DNA of 64,000 bases. It comes from Silene conica (Eukaryota > Streptophyta > Magnoliopsida > Caryophyllales > Caryophyllaceae). The DNA is taken from assembly GCA_029255685.2 (NCBI GenBank), contig CM055311.2, forward strand, positions 15,398,952-15,462,951, in the 5' to 3' direction. This document shows, one piece after another, positions 46,978 through 60,300 of this stretch. A model generated the notes under the pieces. It was given only the letters and a program-made list of their open reading frames with translations, did not search any database and was not told the origin of the DNA. The translations under genes were made by a program, and so were the position numbers. How positions within the stretch are numbered: position 1 is the stretch's first letter; every line of letters begins with the position of its first letter.

Positions 46978-48548
46978 TGATGAGCTATATTTTGGTCATG
47001 TTTTTCATTATCTGTCCTTCGTTTTCGGTCCCGATTCGACCTCGTTTTGCGTGCCTTTACTCGTTTTTACGTCCATTTCCTAGACTATTCCTATTTGGTT
47101 TCCATGTTGTAGGTATTGTGGCGGGAGCGAAGAAACGGGAGCAAACGAGGTGATTTTGGAGCAAAATATGAAGAACTGATGAAGGAACGAAAGGCTCCAG
47201 GTGCTCTCAACCGGTCCCAGACCGGCAGCCGATTGGCCGGCTGGGAGGCTTGACTTGACTTACGAGGAAAATTGGCAAATTGTTGCAGGGATTTCACATT
47301 TGCTTCTCAGCCGGTGACCGACTGGTAGTCATGCTCACTTCAATTTCGTGCAAAAAAGTCGGAAGTCTCATATCAGGCTCCCAGCCGGTGGTCAACCGGC
47401 AGCCGGCCCACCGGCTGGCTGTAGCTGTGTTGATGAAAACAATGAAGAAAAAAGTAAGAAGTTTGCAAAAGGACTCCCAACCGGTCCACCACCGGCAGCC
47501 GGTTGACCGGCTGAAAGTCAGATTTAGAATTTCGCGCACTACATAAACCCGTAATTAGTCTATTTTCATTTACGCAACATTTGAGATATTTTCATACTTT
47601 TCTAGGGTTAAGTTACTGTTCCATTGCTTAGGTTTTCTCACAAAACTCTCTTAGAAACTTTAATCTTTCCTTAGTTTTCATTTTAATCTTGTAGTTCTTG
47701 ATAATCCTTCCTTAGCCACTTTCCTAGTTATTGTTCTTAGCAATTGTTCTAGGGTTTTTGGTTGTATTTGGGAGCATTTGAAAGGATCTTCCATTTGTAA
47801 TCAAAGTTCATGCCTTTATTCAATTGTTTGGTATAATCTTCCTAATCTTTACTTTGTTTTTACATTACTTCAAGTTTTGCTTAAATCAATTGTTTACCTT
47901 TGTTTGTTCATCATGTTTAGCACTTTTTTACCTCTTATCCACATGTTTTTCCTTACCATGAGTGAGTAGACTTATACCTAGGGTTAGGGGGGAACTTGGG
48001 TGTTGTTAGATGATAGATTTATGCTAGTTTGTTGATTAGTTGTTCTCGATAAAGGCGTTTTCCATTTGTTGCATGCTAGGTGTTTGATGATTTGCCTCAA
48101 CGAAAGTTGGGCTTTGATTTTAGCGTGACTTTCCTTTAGCGACGGTTCAAGGTTTGTCTTAGTATGTTTTATGGTTGGTTGTGGGTATTTGTAGCGAAAG
48201 CTAGGGTATTCCGACCTAGGTTTAGTCGACTCGAGAGAAGATCGAGACTTACCGAGACCACTTACTTGAGACCAACTAGTTCACTTCCAAGTATTTTCGT
48301 CTACCCATCTTAGTGACCCCCGACACCCTAGTTTACCTTTAATTGATTTTTCATCATCTTAGCTTTTACTATTGCTCTTTAGTTGTTAATCACTCTCAAA
48401 CCTTATTACCCCGACTTAGGCTTCAATTAGAGCTAGACTAAACGATTATCCCCACCATCTTCGTGTTCGACCCCGAACTAAATACTACTTTTTTCGGGTT
48501 TTATAAATCTTGTTTGATGCCGGTAGTGACGGCAAAAACCGGCCATCA
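46978..48548 (+). repeat. 5' LTR of the Athila-type element
   Basis: TGATGAGCTATATTTTGG...AAAACCGGCCATCA. Contains four AGCCGGT...ACCGGCT palindromes (47205-47515), one of them shortened by about 20 bp relative to the 3' LTR. Confidence 0.93.
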
Positions 48549-48550
48549 AA

Positions 48551-48568
48551 ATGGCGCCGTTGCCGGGG
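48551..48568 (+). promoter_or_regulatory. Primer binding site, Athila type
   Basis: TGGCGCCGTTGCCGGGGA two to three bases after the 5' LTR, the same sequence as the minus-strand element at 31.8 kb. Confidence 0.9.
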
Positions 48569-48715
48569 ATGGTGCTAGAGATTGTTTAGTTTAGTTTCAT
48601 TTTTAGCTTTAGTTAGTTGTGCTTTCTTTGTTTTGGTCAAAACTTTGTTAGTTAAGTGTAGAGTGGTTGTTATTTTACTCTCCCTAGTGCCTAAAAAACA
48701 CTAGGACGACTAATT

Positions 48716-50630
48716 GTGTGCCAAGTTTTTATGCCTAGGGGTGATTCGAATTCTTTACTTTCAAGCTCCGATCCGGAAAGGCTTTTTCGAGCCTTAAGGA
48801 ACCGGACCTTAGCAAGAGTGAGAATTACTTCCCAAGCATCAACTAGCAACAACAACCCACCTTCTTCACCCGAACCACAAAGCCCAAATCAAAACATTCC
48901 AAGCCCAACCTCCGAAAACTTCGACAACCCATTCTACCAATCACCACCACCCTCACCTCATATTCCAAACGACCCATAAATTCCCATAATGGCCGCCCTT
49001 AAAGATCACAATCGCCCAAACCACAATGATACAACAAACCCCATCAATTTTGGCACTCTTGTGCCACAAAACTTCGAGATTCACCCTTCTCAAATGAGCT
49101 CCATTGAGAAGAATGCTTTTAGTGGAGCCTCTCATGAAGATGCCCACGGGCATTTGAGAAATTTTAAGGGCAAAGTTGCCATGATCAAGAAGACGGGGGT
49201 GCCGGAAGAAACTTTGAGGTTAATGCTCTTCCCCTACTCATTGACGGACAAGGCGGATAGGTGGTTGAACATTCATTCCCCAAATACCTTTACTACTTGG
49301 GATGACTTAGCCACGACTTTTCTTGCTAAGTACTATCCATCCTCGAAAATCGCGATGCTTCGTAATGAAATCACCCAATTTCAACAAGATGAGGGTGAAA
49401 GCTTGGGAGAGGCATGAGATAGGTACCAAGACTTGCTTGCTAGGTGTCCTCATCATGGGATACCTACATGGTATACAACCCAAACCTTCTTTCAAACTCT
49501 CCTTCCTCGCACAAAGGAGATGGTGAATGCGTCGGCGGGGGGTAGTTTTGACCACCTCCCGAATGAAGATGGGACCGAGCTTATCAAGAAGATAGTGGAT
49601 TCCGAAGAAAATTATGGTACAAGAGGAAATTCAATGAGAAGAAGTAGTAAATACCCCAATGAGAGCCTCTCCAACTCCAAAGCAAATGAAGAAACAAATG
49701 CCAAAATTGATTTGTTGACAAAGAAGTTGGAGGAGTTAACAAAGGGGTCTTCAAGCAAAGAGACCAAGGGAAATACTCCGGGAATGTACCAAGTGCATAA
49801 TGTTGTTTCATGTGACTTGTGTGGAGGAAGTGGGCATACGTTCGATGTATGTGCCAATAATTCTTATGAGGGAAGTGGGAGTGAAGAGGAGTTGTATGTC
49901 TTCCAAGCATTCAACAACTCAAGGAATCAAAACACTTTCAACCCAAATTCCAATTACTACCACCCGGGCATTCGAGGAAGCCCTTACATGAGCTACAAAA
50001 GAACAAATGTTTTGAACCCACACCAACTTCAACAACCCCAAGTTCAAAATCCACCCGGTTTCCAACCAAGGGGTGGAAATTTCAATCCAAGAAACAATTA
50101 CCACAATCAAAACTTCTACCAAGGGAATCAATCAAATCAAGCCAACTAAGGCTTTCCACAAAATTTCAATGACCTGAATTTCAACCCAAGTTTCAATAAT
50201 CAAAACCAACAAAACTTCAATCCACCAAACCAAAATCTCAACCAACCACCATTCCAAAACAATTCCAACAACCCCAATCAAAACCAAAACAACTACAACC
50301 ACAATCCACAACAAAATTTCAAAAACAACCAAAATCTCAACAACCCAAACTACAATCCAAACTTCAATCAAAACTTTCTATCAAACAACCAAAATCAAAA
50401 CTTCAACAACCAAGCTCCAAGAGGAAACTCCCAAGGTGGGGGTGCAAGGAACGATTATGAGTTCCCCTTGCCCCTCACCAGTGCACCTCATCAAGACACG
50501 ACAAGTGATTCCCAAGTGGGGGAGTTGTTGAAACTTGTCAAGAACATGCAAGAAACTTACACCCAAGAAATGGCGAATTTGAAAAGTGCCAATCAAAGAG
50601 AAATACGGGAAATGGAGGCTCGAGTTGCCT
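48716..50630 (+). pseudogene. Athila gag, interrupted by several stops
   Basis: Capsid/nucleocapsid protein. Recognised by FEIHPSQMSSIEKNAFSG, ETLRLMLFPYSLTDKADRW, FTTWDDLATTFLAKYYP and one CCHC knuckle CDLCGGSGHTFDVC (about 49810-49850), followed by an Asn/Gln-rich tail. The frame is continuous from 48716 except for in-frame stops at 48977-48979 (TAA), 49415-49417 (TGA where a Trp is expected) and 50147-50149 (TAA in a CAA-rich stretch), plus one near 50632. Each is one base from a sense codon, typical of decay by C-to-T/G-to-A change. Confidence 0.9.
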
Positions 50631-50856
50631 CTTAAGCTCTAGCAAACCCACAAAGGTCACTGGGCGGCTTCCTTGCCCAAGGCCAAAGCTCTAAGGATGC
50701 CTCAACCAAGCCCATGCGGTGATCTTGAGGAGTGTGACGGAGCTAGAAGACCCGTACAAAGACTATACTTTTGGTGAAGAGGAGCCCATTTTGGAGCTTG
50801 TGAAAGAGAAGTAAAAGGGAGTTGATGCAAGCACTTCAAGGGATAATGAGTATTAT

Positions 50857-52764
50857 GTGGAGGACCACCCTTATGAGGAAAAAGAAGAAGAAGATATCTT
50901 GGAGGAAGTGGATGCTAGACAAGAAGAGTTGGTTGTACAACCAACTACTAAGGTAACAAGCAAATCAACACCCACCAAGGTACTATCTAACCCTCAACCT
51001 ACTAGCTTGCCTTATCCTTCAAGGGCCTTGAAGGGAAAAGAAAACTTCAAGTTCACCAACTTTTGTAAGATGCTTGAACAACTTGAAGTGACTCTTCCCT
51101 TCACGGATTTGATTTTGAATATGGCGACTTACTCAAATTTTTTGAAAGAAATCTTGTCGGGAAAGAGGACCTTGGGTAACCAAGAAGTAATGGCTATGAA
51201 GGAGGAGTGTAGTGCACTTCTCCTCCAAAAGGTGCCAAAGAAACTTGGTGACCCGGGAAGCTTCTCTATCCCTTGAATAGTCGGTGGTATTCCTATCTCT
51301 CGTGCTCTTTGTAATTTGGGAGCTAGTGTTAGTGTGCTCCCCTTGAAAGTTGCTAAAAGAATTGGTATGAATGATTTGGTTCCAACAAGCATCTTCCTTC
51401 AATTGGCGGATAGGTCCGTCAAGCGCCCTTTGGGGGTGCTTGAGGACGTACCCGTCAAGGTGGGTAAACATTTAATTCCCGCCGATTTTGTTGTCCTTGA
51501 TATCCCGGAGGATAGCCACACCCTCATCATCTTCGGTAGACCTTTCTTGGCTACCGGAGGCGTCTTGATAGACTTGAAGAATGGGCGGCTCACCTTTAGA
51601 GTTGGGGATGACAAAATCGAATTTAATCTTCCTACTATGATGAAAGGTCCAAGACATGATGAGGCATTCACATTGGACATTGTGGAACAAGTGGTAAGGG
51701 AAATAGAAGAAGTGGAAGAAGACAAGGAGAGTCTTATGGAGCAATTGTGTGGCATCTCAACATGTGAAGACAAAGAGATGGATGAAAACCTCGAGCTTGA
51801 TGATGATGAGGTAGAAAAAGTGGAGGAAATGCTCCCTCCAAAGGTACAACTCAAACCCCTTCCTCCCTCCCTAAAATATGCCTTTCTTGGGGAGGGAGAG
51901 GCTTACCCGGTGATTATCAACGCTAACCTTAATGAGCACCAAGAATCCAAGCTCATTTCAACTTTGAAGGATCATAGGAGATCATTAGGGTATAGCCTTG
52001 ACGACATCAAGGGGCTAAGCCCGAGTCTTTGCATGCATAGAATAATTTTTGAGGAAGGGAGTAGACCTAGAGTTGAAGGTCAAAGGAGATTGAATCCCAA
52101 GACGGGGGAAGTAGTGAAGGGTGAAGTTCTTAAGTTACTTGAGGCTGGCATCATCTACGAGATCACGGATAGCCGGTGGGTGAGCCCCGTCCATGTTGTC
52201 CCCAAGAAGGGGGGTGTAACATTGGTTACACAAGAGGATGGGACTCTCCTACCGACTCGTCCGGTGACGGGTTGGAGGATGTGTATTGATTATCGCAAGT
52301 TGAATGCGGCGACTCTCAAGGACCATTTCCCAATCCCCTTCATTGACCAAATGATAGAGAGACTAGCGGGGCATTCGTACTATTGCTTTCTCGACGGTTA
52401 TTCCGGGTTTTTTCAAATCCCTATTCACCCGGATGACCAAGAGAAAACAACTTTTACATGCCCCCAAGGAGTGTATGCTTATCGGAGGATGCCATTCGGG
52501 TTGTGTAATGCACCCGGCACCTTTCAAAGGTGCATGATGGCCATCTTTGCCGATTTTCTTGAGAAGAGTATGGAGGTATTCATGGATGATTTTAGTGTCC
52601 ATGGTGACTCTTTTGATCTTGGGCTTGCTAATCTTGAGAATGTGTTGAAAAGATGTGAGGAGCACAACCTTGTCCTCAATCGGGAAAAGTGTCATTTTAT
52701 GGTAGAGGAGGGGATTGTGCTTGGTCACATTGTGTCCAAGAGGGGGATAGAGGTCGGTCATTGA
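50857..52764 (+). pseudogene. Athila protease and reverse transcriptase, broken
   Basis: Continues gag-pol after a frame change. The protease motif appears as CNLGASVSVLPL: the catalytic aspartate (normally D-L/T-G-A) is Asn, from TGT AAT. An in-frame TGA at 51274-51276 stands just before it. Reverse transcriptase follows with DYRKLNAATLKDHFPIP, FLDGYSGFFQIPIHPDDQEK, MPFGLCNAPGTFQRCM and the active-site box FMDDF (about 52580). The frame closes at 52764, where the connection to RNase H has small deletions. Confidence 0.92.
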
Positions 52765-52768
52765 GAAT

Positions 52769-54697
52769 TTGTCACCCCCTACTTGTGAAAGGGGTGACGA
52801 GTTTTCTTGGACATGCCGGTTTTACCGGCGTTTTATTAAAGATTTTTCTAAAATTGCCAAACCATTGACTTCTATCCTTCTCAAGGATGCACCATTTTTG
52901 TTTACTAATGATTATCTTGAAGCCTTTTCTAGGATCAAAGAAGCACTTGTGATGGCTCCTATCATCCGTGCTCCGGATTGGGAATTGCCTTTTGAGATCA
53001 TGTGTGATGCGTCGGATTTCGCGGTTGGAGCGGTCCTAGGGCAAGTTGTGGATAAGAAGCACCATGTGATATATTATTCAAGCAAGACCCTTGACCAAAC
53101 CCAAGCACACTATTCCACGACCGAGAAGGAGATGTTGGCGATTGTTCATGCCATTGAGAAGTTTAGACAATATCTTGTGGGATCTAGAGTGGTGGTGTAC
53201 ACCGATCACACCGCTCTAAGGCAATTAATGTTGAAGAAAGATGCCAAGCCTAGGCTCTTGAGGTGGGTCCTTTTGCTTCAAGAGTTTGATCTAGATATTA
53301 GAGACAAGTCGGGGTCGGAGAATGTTGTTGTGGACCACTTATCTAGATTGACTATTGAAGATCATGGTTTGGAAGATAGGGAAGGGCCAATTAATGAATG
53401 GTTGCGCGAGGATACCTTGATGGCTATAGGCAATAAGTTTCCTTGGTTTGCGGATCTAGCCAACTACCTTGTTAATGGCTTTATCCCCGAGGAATTGGAA
53501 GCTAGAGATAGGAGAAAATTGAAGGTGGATGCCAAGAGATACTTTTGGGATGATCCTTACCTATTCAAAAAGTGTGGGGATGGACTTTTGAGGAGATGCG
53601 TGTCCAAAGAAGAGGGGCTTGAAATAGTGGATAGGCTTCACAATTCCGCCTATGGAGGACACTTGGAGGCTTCTCGGACTATAGCCAAGGTGCTCCAAGG
53701 AGGTTTCTTTTGGCCTTCTATGTTCAAAGACATTCACGATGTGGTTAGATCTTATGACGCTTGTCAAAGGTCGGACAACATTGGTAAGAAGAATGAGATG
53801 CCCCTCAAGACTATCTTGGAGATTGAGCTATTTGATTGTTGGGGGATTGATTTTATGGGACCTTTCCCCAATTCTTGTAGGAATGAATACATCTTGGTGG
53901 CGATGGATTACGTCTCCAAGTGGATAGAAGCGGTTGCCTCCCCCACCAATGACTCCAAAGTAGTTGTGAAGCTCTTCAAAACCATAATCTTTCCCCGTTT
54001 TGGAGTACCCCGAATTGTGATTAGGGATGGAGGTTCTCACTTCCGGAAGCACACATTCAAGACCCTTCTAGCCTCTTATGGAGTGACCCACAAGGTAGCA
54101 CTTGGCTACCACCCTCAAACTAGTGGGCAAGTGGAGGTTTCAAATCGTCAAATCAAGGCTTTCTTAGAGAAGGTGGTACACAAGAACCGGAAAGATTGGT
54201 CCCAAAAGTTGTTTGATGTATTATGGGCTTTGAGGACGGCTTACAAGAAACCAATAGGAATGACTCCCTACAAGCTTGTGTACAGGAAAGCATGCCACCT
54301 ACCGGTGGAGCTTGAGCACAAGGCTTGGTGGGCCTTGAAGGAGATGAATTTCGACTTCGATTTGGCCGGGGAGAAAAGATTCTTGCAAATGAGTGAGTTT
54401 GAAGAGCTTAGATTTGAGGCATATGAGAGTTCAAAACTCTACAAAGAGCAAACCAAGAAGTGGCATGATGCCAAGTTGATGAAGAAGAATGTAAGCATAG
54501 GAGACCTTGTTCTCTTTTTCAATTCAAGGGTTAAGAATTTCCCGGGAAAGCTTAGATCAAGATGGTCCGGTCCCTTCAAAGTAATGGACATTTCACCTCA
54601 TGGGGCTTTTGAACTTTGGAGTGACGGCGGTGGCACCTTCAAATTCAACGGACATCGGATAAAACGTTATGCCAAGGGGATTCAAAAGGTACGGTAG
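52769..54697 (+). pseudogene. Athila RNase H and integrase
   Basis: RNase H part: [42 protein letters not shown]. Integrase zinc-binding region GHLEASRTI...SYDACQRS has Tyr in place of the first cysteine of the usual C..C pair. The catalytic core has [14 protein letters not shown] and the glutamate in [16 protein letters not shown]-type motif ([13 protein letters not shown]) is near the end. The first ~20 residues ([12 protein letters not shown]) are frame-shifted relative to the usual [12 protein letters not shown]. Essentially full length, but disconnected from RT and probably inactive. Confidence 0.92.
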
Positions 54698-54997
54698 AAG
54701 TGATTGACCTTGGGGACCCACTCCCCGAGGAGGATTGATTCTAAAGGAGATTGTTCGTGTAAGGTTTGCTGGAGTCACTTAATAACCACCGTTTGTAAGT
54801 ATTAGCTTCGTTTCTTTCATGTAGTTTGCATTTTTAGTTCGATTTTTAGTTTGATTTCTAGCTTGCATGTGTGATTTGGAAGTGTTGGTTGCCCGTTTTG
54901 GATTAATTCTTGAGTAAAGTCGGAGGATGTTAGGCAAAATTGTTGTTTGCAAAATCGTTTTTATGTTCAATTAAATTATTTTTTGAAATTGTGTACA

Positions 54998-55495
54998 GGT
55001 ACTCCCAGCCGGTCCACCGGCTGACGGTCCCATACCGGCTAAGAGTATCTGGACACATTTCTGTTTCTGATGGTTTATTTGGCAGATTTCAGATTTTGCA
55101 CTCCCAGCCTACACCAAACCGGCGACCGGTCCACCGGCTTAAAGTCATTGTGCCTTGTTCAAATTGACGAAAAATCCAAGGAGCTTGACTCTCAACCGGC
55201 AGCCGGTCCACCGGCTGAGGATCATGCGTTGTCTAGCAAAGAAGAAAAAAAGGAAGAAGAGAAGGATTCCCCAGCCGGTCGGCCGGCAGCCGGTCCGCCG
55301 GCTAGGAGTTTTTGTTAGTAAAGTTGAAGAAGAAGAGAAATGAGTGAGTATATAAAGACCGACTCTGAGCCGATCGGCCGGCAGCCGGTCTGCCGGCTCA
55401 GAATCAATGCTCTTTCAAAAAAAAATTCGAAAAAATCAAAAAGAACCCTAACTTTTAGCCGGTAGACCGGCGGCCGGTTCCGTACCGGCTGAAAA
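54998..55495. repeat. GC palindrome cluster before the env-position ORF
   Basis: Six AGCCGGT...ACCGGCT-type patches at about 55001, 55106, 55190, 55272, 55364 and 55457, in AT-rich spacers of 50-70 bp. Confidence 0.85.
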
Positions 55496-55661
55496 ACTCC
55501 TGTCGCGAAAATAAAACAGCTCGTGCTCCTCATTTCTCCTCATTTCTTCTTCTTTCTTTCTTATTTCCCCCTTCTCTCTTACATCCCCAACCTACAAAAA
55601 CTCCATAAATCATCCCAAATCAAACCCATTTCAACTCCTCATCAAATCCCTTCAATTACAC

Positions 55662-57341
55662 CATGTCAGGAAGAACCGAGAGGAGATCAAAATCGAGGCA
55701 TGACCCGACGGTTGAACAAGAAGTGCAATATGTGCTTGATAGCAGCCATATTGGTCCTGATCCGGACTTTCCCGGTCTCCAATTCGCAACTATCCAACAA
55801 AAAAGGTAACTTCACTTATTTCAAACACCGCCCCCTTCACCCGACTCGGTTGATTGATAGGGTCTCTATTAGGGAGTTAGGGACTGGGGCAATTTTTGAT
55901 GGTATGGGAATGAAAGTCTTGTACGATACTAGACCGGTTCACACCTCTCCCCGTTTAACTTGGGAGTTTTTGAGCTCTCTTGTGGTTACAAAGAACCGGA
56001 GTCTAGGGACGGTTGTTCTCTTAGAATTTCTTCTTATGAATAAGGAACACCGCTTGAGCTTGGAGGACTTTGCCTTAATTTTTGGTCTTAATGGGAAATT
56101 GCCCATTCATCCTCCGGAGGGATTTGACACGGAGGCTATTTGGACAGCCATTACCGGTTTAGTGAGTGATAAAACAAAGAAGAAGCCGGCTAATAGGGTG
56201 CATTTGGCACCAATTAGGATATGGTACCGGTTCATGGGGTGGACCGTCCTATCTCGGGATGAGCCACATAATTTCACAACAGCGGAGCTTGAGATCTTAG
56301 GGTCTTATTTGGTAAGTGGGCTGAAGCTTAACATTGCCCACCATATGGCTCTTCACTTGAGTATGTTGGCAACCCAACCGCAGCTTACCACCCATATTTG
56401 TGTTGGCGGGATGGTCACCTTTATTGTCGACAACCTTTGTCAGAGGCATTTTACGGCAAATTATATTGAGGGAGAAAACGTCTTAACTCGCCGGTACATG
56501 CAGGAGGCCTTGGGGTGGATCAAATATAACCCCAATGACCGGCAAGAGTATTGGCAGATTCGTGTTAATAACAAATTCAGAAATTCTTTCCCTTTGCCAA
56601 ACACCGATAGGATGAGGGTCGTGCCAGGGAGTACCTCATACCTCTTTGACATTGAGGTCGATCCAGATGAGCTCCCACCTGATCAACGCCCTCCCATAGT
56701 TTATGCCCGTGATAAGGTCGGTACTACCACCTCCGACCTCCAGTTTCAGCAACCCTCCGTCACCTTGCCTCCTTTTCAGAGTGGTCCTACATTTTTCCAG
56801 GGCTCCACCTCCAGTTCCGTCCCTCCTCCTCAGCCTTTGCCATTACACCAGGACCTCATTGATTTCATGGCCCGAGTTGACTTGAATATGAAGACGGCAG
56901 TAGAGCTTGCTGATGAGCGCCATGCATTGGCGGATGAGCGCCATCGGGATTTGACTTATAGGCTTGATTACTTGTACCACGATCAGGCCTATGGGACCTT
57001 CCCTAGCTATGACCAGTCTGTTCGTCAGGGGTACCATCATGCAGCCGGTGGTCATCCGTCTTACTACTTGCCTCCGGAGGGTGGATTTGTACCCCTGAGG
57101 GTCGTTTTTATGGGGAGATTAATGTTGCTCCGGGCTACTTCTCTAGCCCAATCTTTCCTCCTAATTTCCGTAGAGATGCGGACCCCGACCCTCCTAGGCA
57201 TTCATGGTTGGTGATCCCGGAGCTAGTGGCTCGCATGCTTCCACCTTCCGCAATGTCATGAATAACCCGGCTGATTACATGGTAGTGGATGCGAGTGGTG
57301 ATGGCAATGGAGATGGAGAAGGTGAGGAGGATGATGAGTGA
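55662..57341 (+). pseudogene. Athila env-position ORF, frameshifted
   Basis: Extra ORF of Athila elements, located where retroviral env lies; its function is not established. The open frame from 55523 has an implausible start. The better N-terminus begins at the ATG at 55662 (MSGRTERRSKSRHD), and a run of seven A at about 55797-55803 moves it into the frame that carries NFTYFKHRPLHPTRLID, LTWEFLSSLVVT, VLLEFLLMNKEHRLSLEDF, LGSYLVSGLKLN and RYMQEALGWIKYN. A Pro/Gln-rich region and the repeat ADERHALADERHR follow. Further frame changes after about 57080 lead to an acidic end (GEEDDE, stop near 57341). No signal peptide or clear membrane segment that would support a true envelope role. Confidence 0.8.
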
Positions 57342-57344
57342 CCA

Positions 57345-60284
57345 ACCTTAGTGGTGGTAGGTGATGTCTTTGCTCCCATATGAAAATCCAAAGCAAGTAA
57401 CTCCCTTAAATCCAAATTTCACTTTAGTTTGCATTTTACATTTTAGCATGCATTTAGAGTAGTTAGTTAGTTTAGTTAGCTTGTTTTCGTTTCCATTTCA
57501 TCTTTTCATATCATTAGTTTAGTTGCATTTAGTTACATTCATTTAGATGCATTAGATTTACTTTTTGTATCATATCGTCACATGTAGTTTGCATACATGT
57601 AGATTAGAGCACTTAGTTTGCATCTTAGTCTAGTTTTTCGTTTTTCATTTGTTTTTTTTATCTTTGTTTTTATTGCTTTCATAAAAATCATAAATCCAAA
57701 AAAAAAATTGAAAAACCAAAAAAAAACTTCAAAAACATGTTCTCTATTTTCCGGTTTTCCTCCTCACACTATGCACATAAATAAGTGTGGGGAGGAAGAA
57801 CCGTTTATTTTTCAAAAACAAAAAAACACAAAAACAAGTTCTTCATTTTCTCAAAAAAATTTCAAAAAAGCCAAAAACATGTTGTTTTCGTTCTTTTTCT
57901 TCATTTCCCCCTTGCACTTTGTTCCATTGAGGACAATGTAAATCTTAAGTGTGGGGAGGAAAAATATCCACTTTGTGAATATTTATTTGCTTTTGTAAAT
58001 ATGAAAAAACTTCAAAAATACCAAAAAAATCGAAAAATTTCAAAAATTTCAAAAAATATGTTCTTCCTTTCTTTTGTTTTTGTTCTTTGCTTGCATTGTA
58101 TATATATGTTTGTTGGACTAACAAGTGGCAGATGCAACAACAATTCGGGGTATTAGGAGAATGAAGATGCTTGGTATACTCTTTCCTACTTCTTTCTTCC
58201 CTTTCCTATTTTCTTTTTATGTTGATAGCATGAAGGAGAACAGGATTTTGTGCCTTGGATGTTCCTTTGGGGAACTTGTGGTTGTTGTGGATGATGTGCT
58301 GCTAGATTATTAGTCACTTTGTTGTTGCATGTTTGATATGCTTGTTGTTTAGTTTACTTTAGTTTCACATGCTTTTCATTTTCATAGTTTTGTGAATATT
58401 TGTTAGTCGGTTTTTCTCTTTTGCATTTGTTTGTAAATATGCATAGGAGGTTGAATAGTGGAGGATATATGCCGTCAATGATGATATTTGTCTTACATGT
58501 GTCTTACCCTTCCTAATAGCTTGCACCGTTTGATGTCACCTTGTTAGGGTTCTTGCTTGCAAGAACCCGGAAGTCTAGGCTTAATGACCAAGTTTCGACC
58601 ACTATGTGAGACCGTGTTAGACCTTGACTCGACCTAGGACCGACATTAGCTACTCAAATGTGAGGATATAGCCTCCTATTTAGTCGGCCCATCAAACCGA
58701 CTCAGTTTAGGATTGTGAGTAGTCCTCCTTACGTGGTATGTTATGTCTATAAGCATAAGTATGGCGCTCGTTCCTTATTTCCGTGTTAATGTTCATGTGC
58801 ATGTGAGACAACTCTTGTTCAAAATAAATCAACTTCACATTTGCCAAATTAGCCTTGTTTTGACCCTTGCATCTTATTCCCTCTTTTGTTTAACCACTTT
58901 GAGCCTTAGCTTTTTCATTTGGCCTTAACTTCTAAATGAGCTACATCCCTAAAAACACCCTTCCTTGATCAAGAATGGTTGCTTTTGGGGTACTTTGGTT
59001 GTGGTAGAGTTGGGGATTTAGATGCCGGTTGGTGACTTCCGTTGTGGTCACTACTTGTTGTCTTCTTGGTGAATGGAAGTTTGAGAAAAAGAAAAGAAAA
59101 GAAAAAAATGAAAATAGAAAGAAAATAGAAAATCAAAGAAAAAAGTTGAAAAGGTTTTGAAAATTCCAAAAAGAAAAGTGTATATATGTGTTTTGAAAGA
59201 GAAAAAGGCTAGCATCAAATCCCTTCCATCAAGGAGACATAGAAAAAGCCGTTGCTATAATAATGTGGTCTTTTTATGTTTTTACACGCGTGCCGGGTTT
59301 ACACAATTTTTGCATTTGATTTGGATTTCAAGTCTTATGTTATGGTGTAGACGTTGTTCGGTGTTTCTAATAATGACCACTTTGTTTAAGGTTGTGATGG
59401 GTTCGTTTTTCCAAAGTAAGTTGGGTTTATGCAATTTTTGCTTAGTTTTTTTACAATCAAAGTTAGGGCATAAACGTTGCTTAGTTGTTGTAATAAGGAG
59501 TTGCGTGGATAATGGTAATCATTTTTGTTTTTGAGCCTCAAGTCCTAGAACGGTGCTTGCACCAAACCATTTTCACCCAACCCAAGCCCCGTTGCATTCT
59601 TGTTGTTGTTCTCATCGTGTACATTTGCATTTTCTCATGGATTTTTGGATGGAGTACCATTCTAGATTGCGGGCATGCTTCGCAAGTTGAGGTAGGTGAG
59701 TGATTTTGGTTACTTTTTGTCACAAAAATCACCCCCTTTCTTTCCTTGTGTGTTGAGTGTCACCCGTGAGAGTCGGTACTTAGGGTTCTTTTATCGGTTA
59801 TGGGTCTTGGATGGAGTCGAATCATGTGTGCATCGTGTCAATCTTGGAAGTATAGCTTAGTACTTCCGTTTGCCCGCATCGAATTGGTTTCTTGGTCTTT
59901 GGTGATGTCATTTTTGGTTGCTTGAGCTTGATTTAGGAGTTTAACACCGTAGTTGGACTTTGAGTCGGCATCCTCCGCTATAGACCTCCCTTGTTTAGTT
60001 TTTCAAAACCCCGCTTGGATGAGGCAAGCGGTTGGCCTTTTCCCGATGCATGCTGCTTGTTTATATGTGTTTTCTTTTGACTTGTTTGCATCAAAAAATT
60101 TGTAGCAAGACCAAACTTGCCTTGCAATAGGGCGTTCTTCCTCATGAATGTCAAATTGTGAGTTGAAAGGGCTACGGGTGTCGCTAAACCCGATTCGGCT
60201 TCTAGTTAGCTTAGTTAGTTTGTTTCATGTTTCTAATAAGGGTTATATAGTTTCTTGATCTCTTACTCGAGGACGAGTAAGGTT
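57345..60284 (+). other. Athila 3' non-coding region
   Basis: About 2.9 kb with T-rich and AAAAATTTC-rich tracts and no gene. TAAGTGTGGGGA, the core of the polypurine tract, appears twice here (57782, 57945) before the true one at 60285. Confidence 0.7.
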
Positions 60285-60300
60285 TAAGTGTGGGGAATTC
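60285..60300 (+). promoter_or_regulatory. Polypurine tract of the Athila element
   Basis: TAAGTGTGGGGAATTC directly before the 3' LTR; primes plus-strand synthesis. Confidence 0.8.

Noticed and set aside
47280..47546. Open frames across the GC palindromes (both strands, also near 60.6 kb)
   Set aside because: Proline/arginine-rich translations caused by the repeat itself; present on both strands and in both LTRs.
55523..55661. Start of the env-position ORF at the first ATG (hydrophobic MLLISPHFFFFLSYF)
   Set aside because: It looks like a signal peptide but comes from a CT-rich leader. The sensible N-terminus is the ATG at 55662 in another frame, joined by a frameshift at an A-run.
59157..59534. 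125-aa open frame in the Athila 3' region
   Set aside because: Low-complexity, no motif, and lies in a known non-coding part of these elements.
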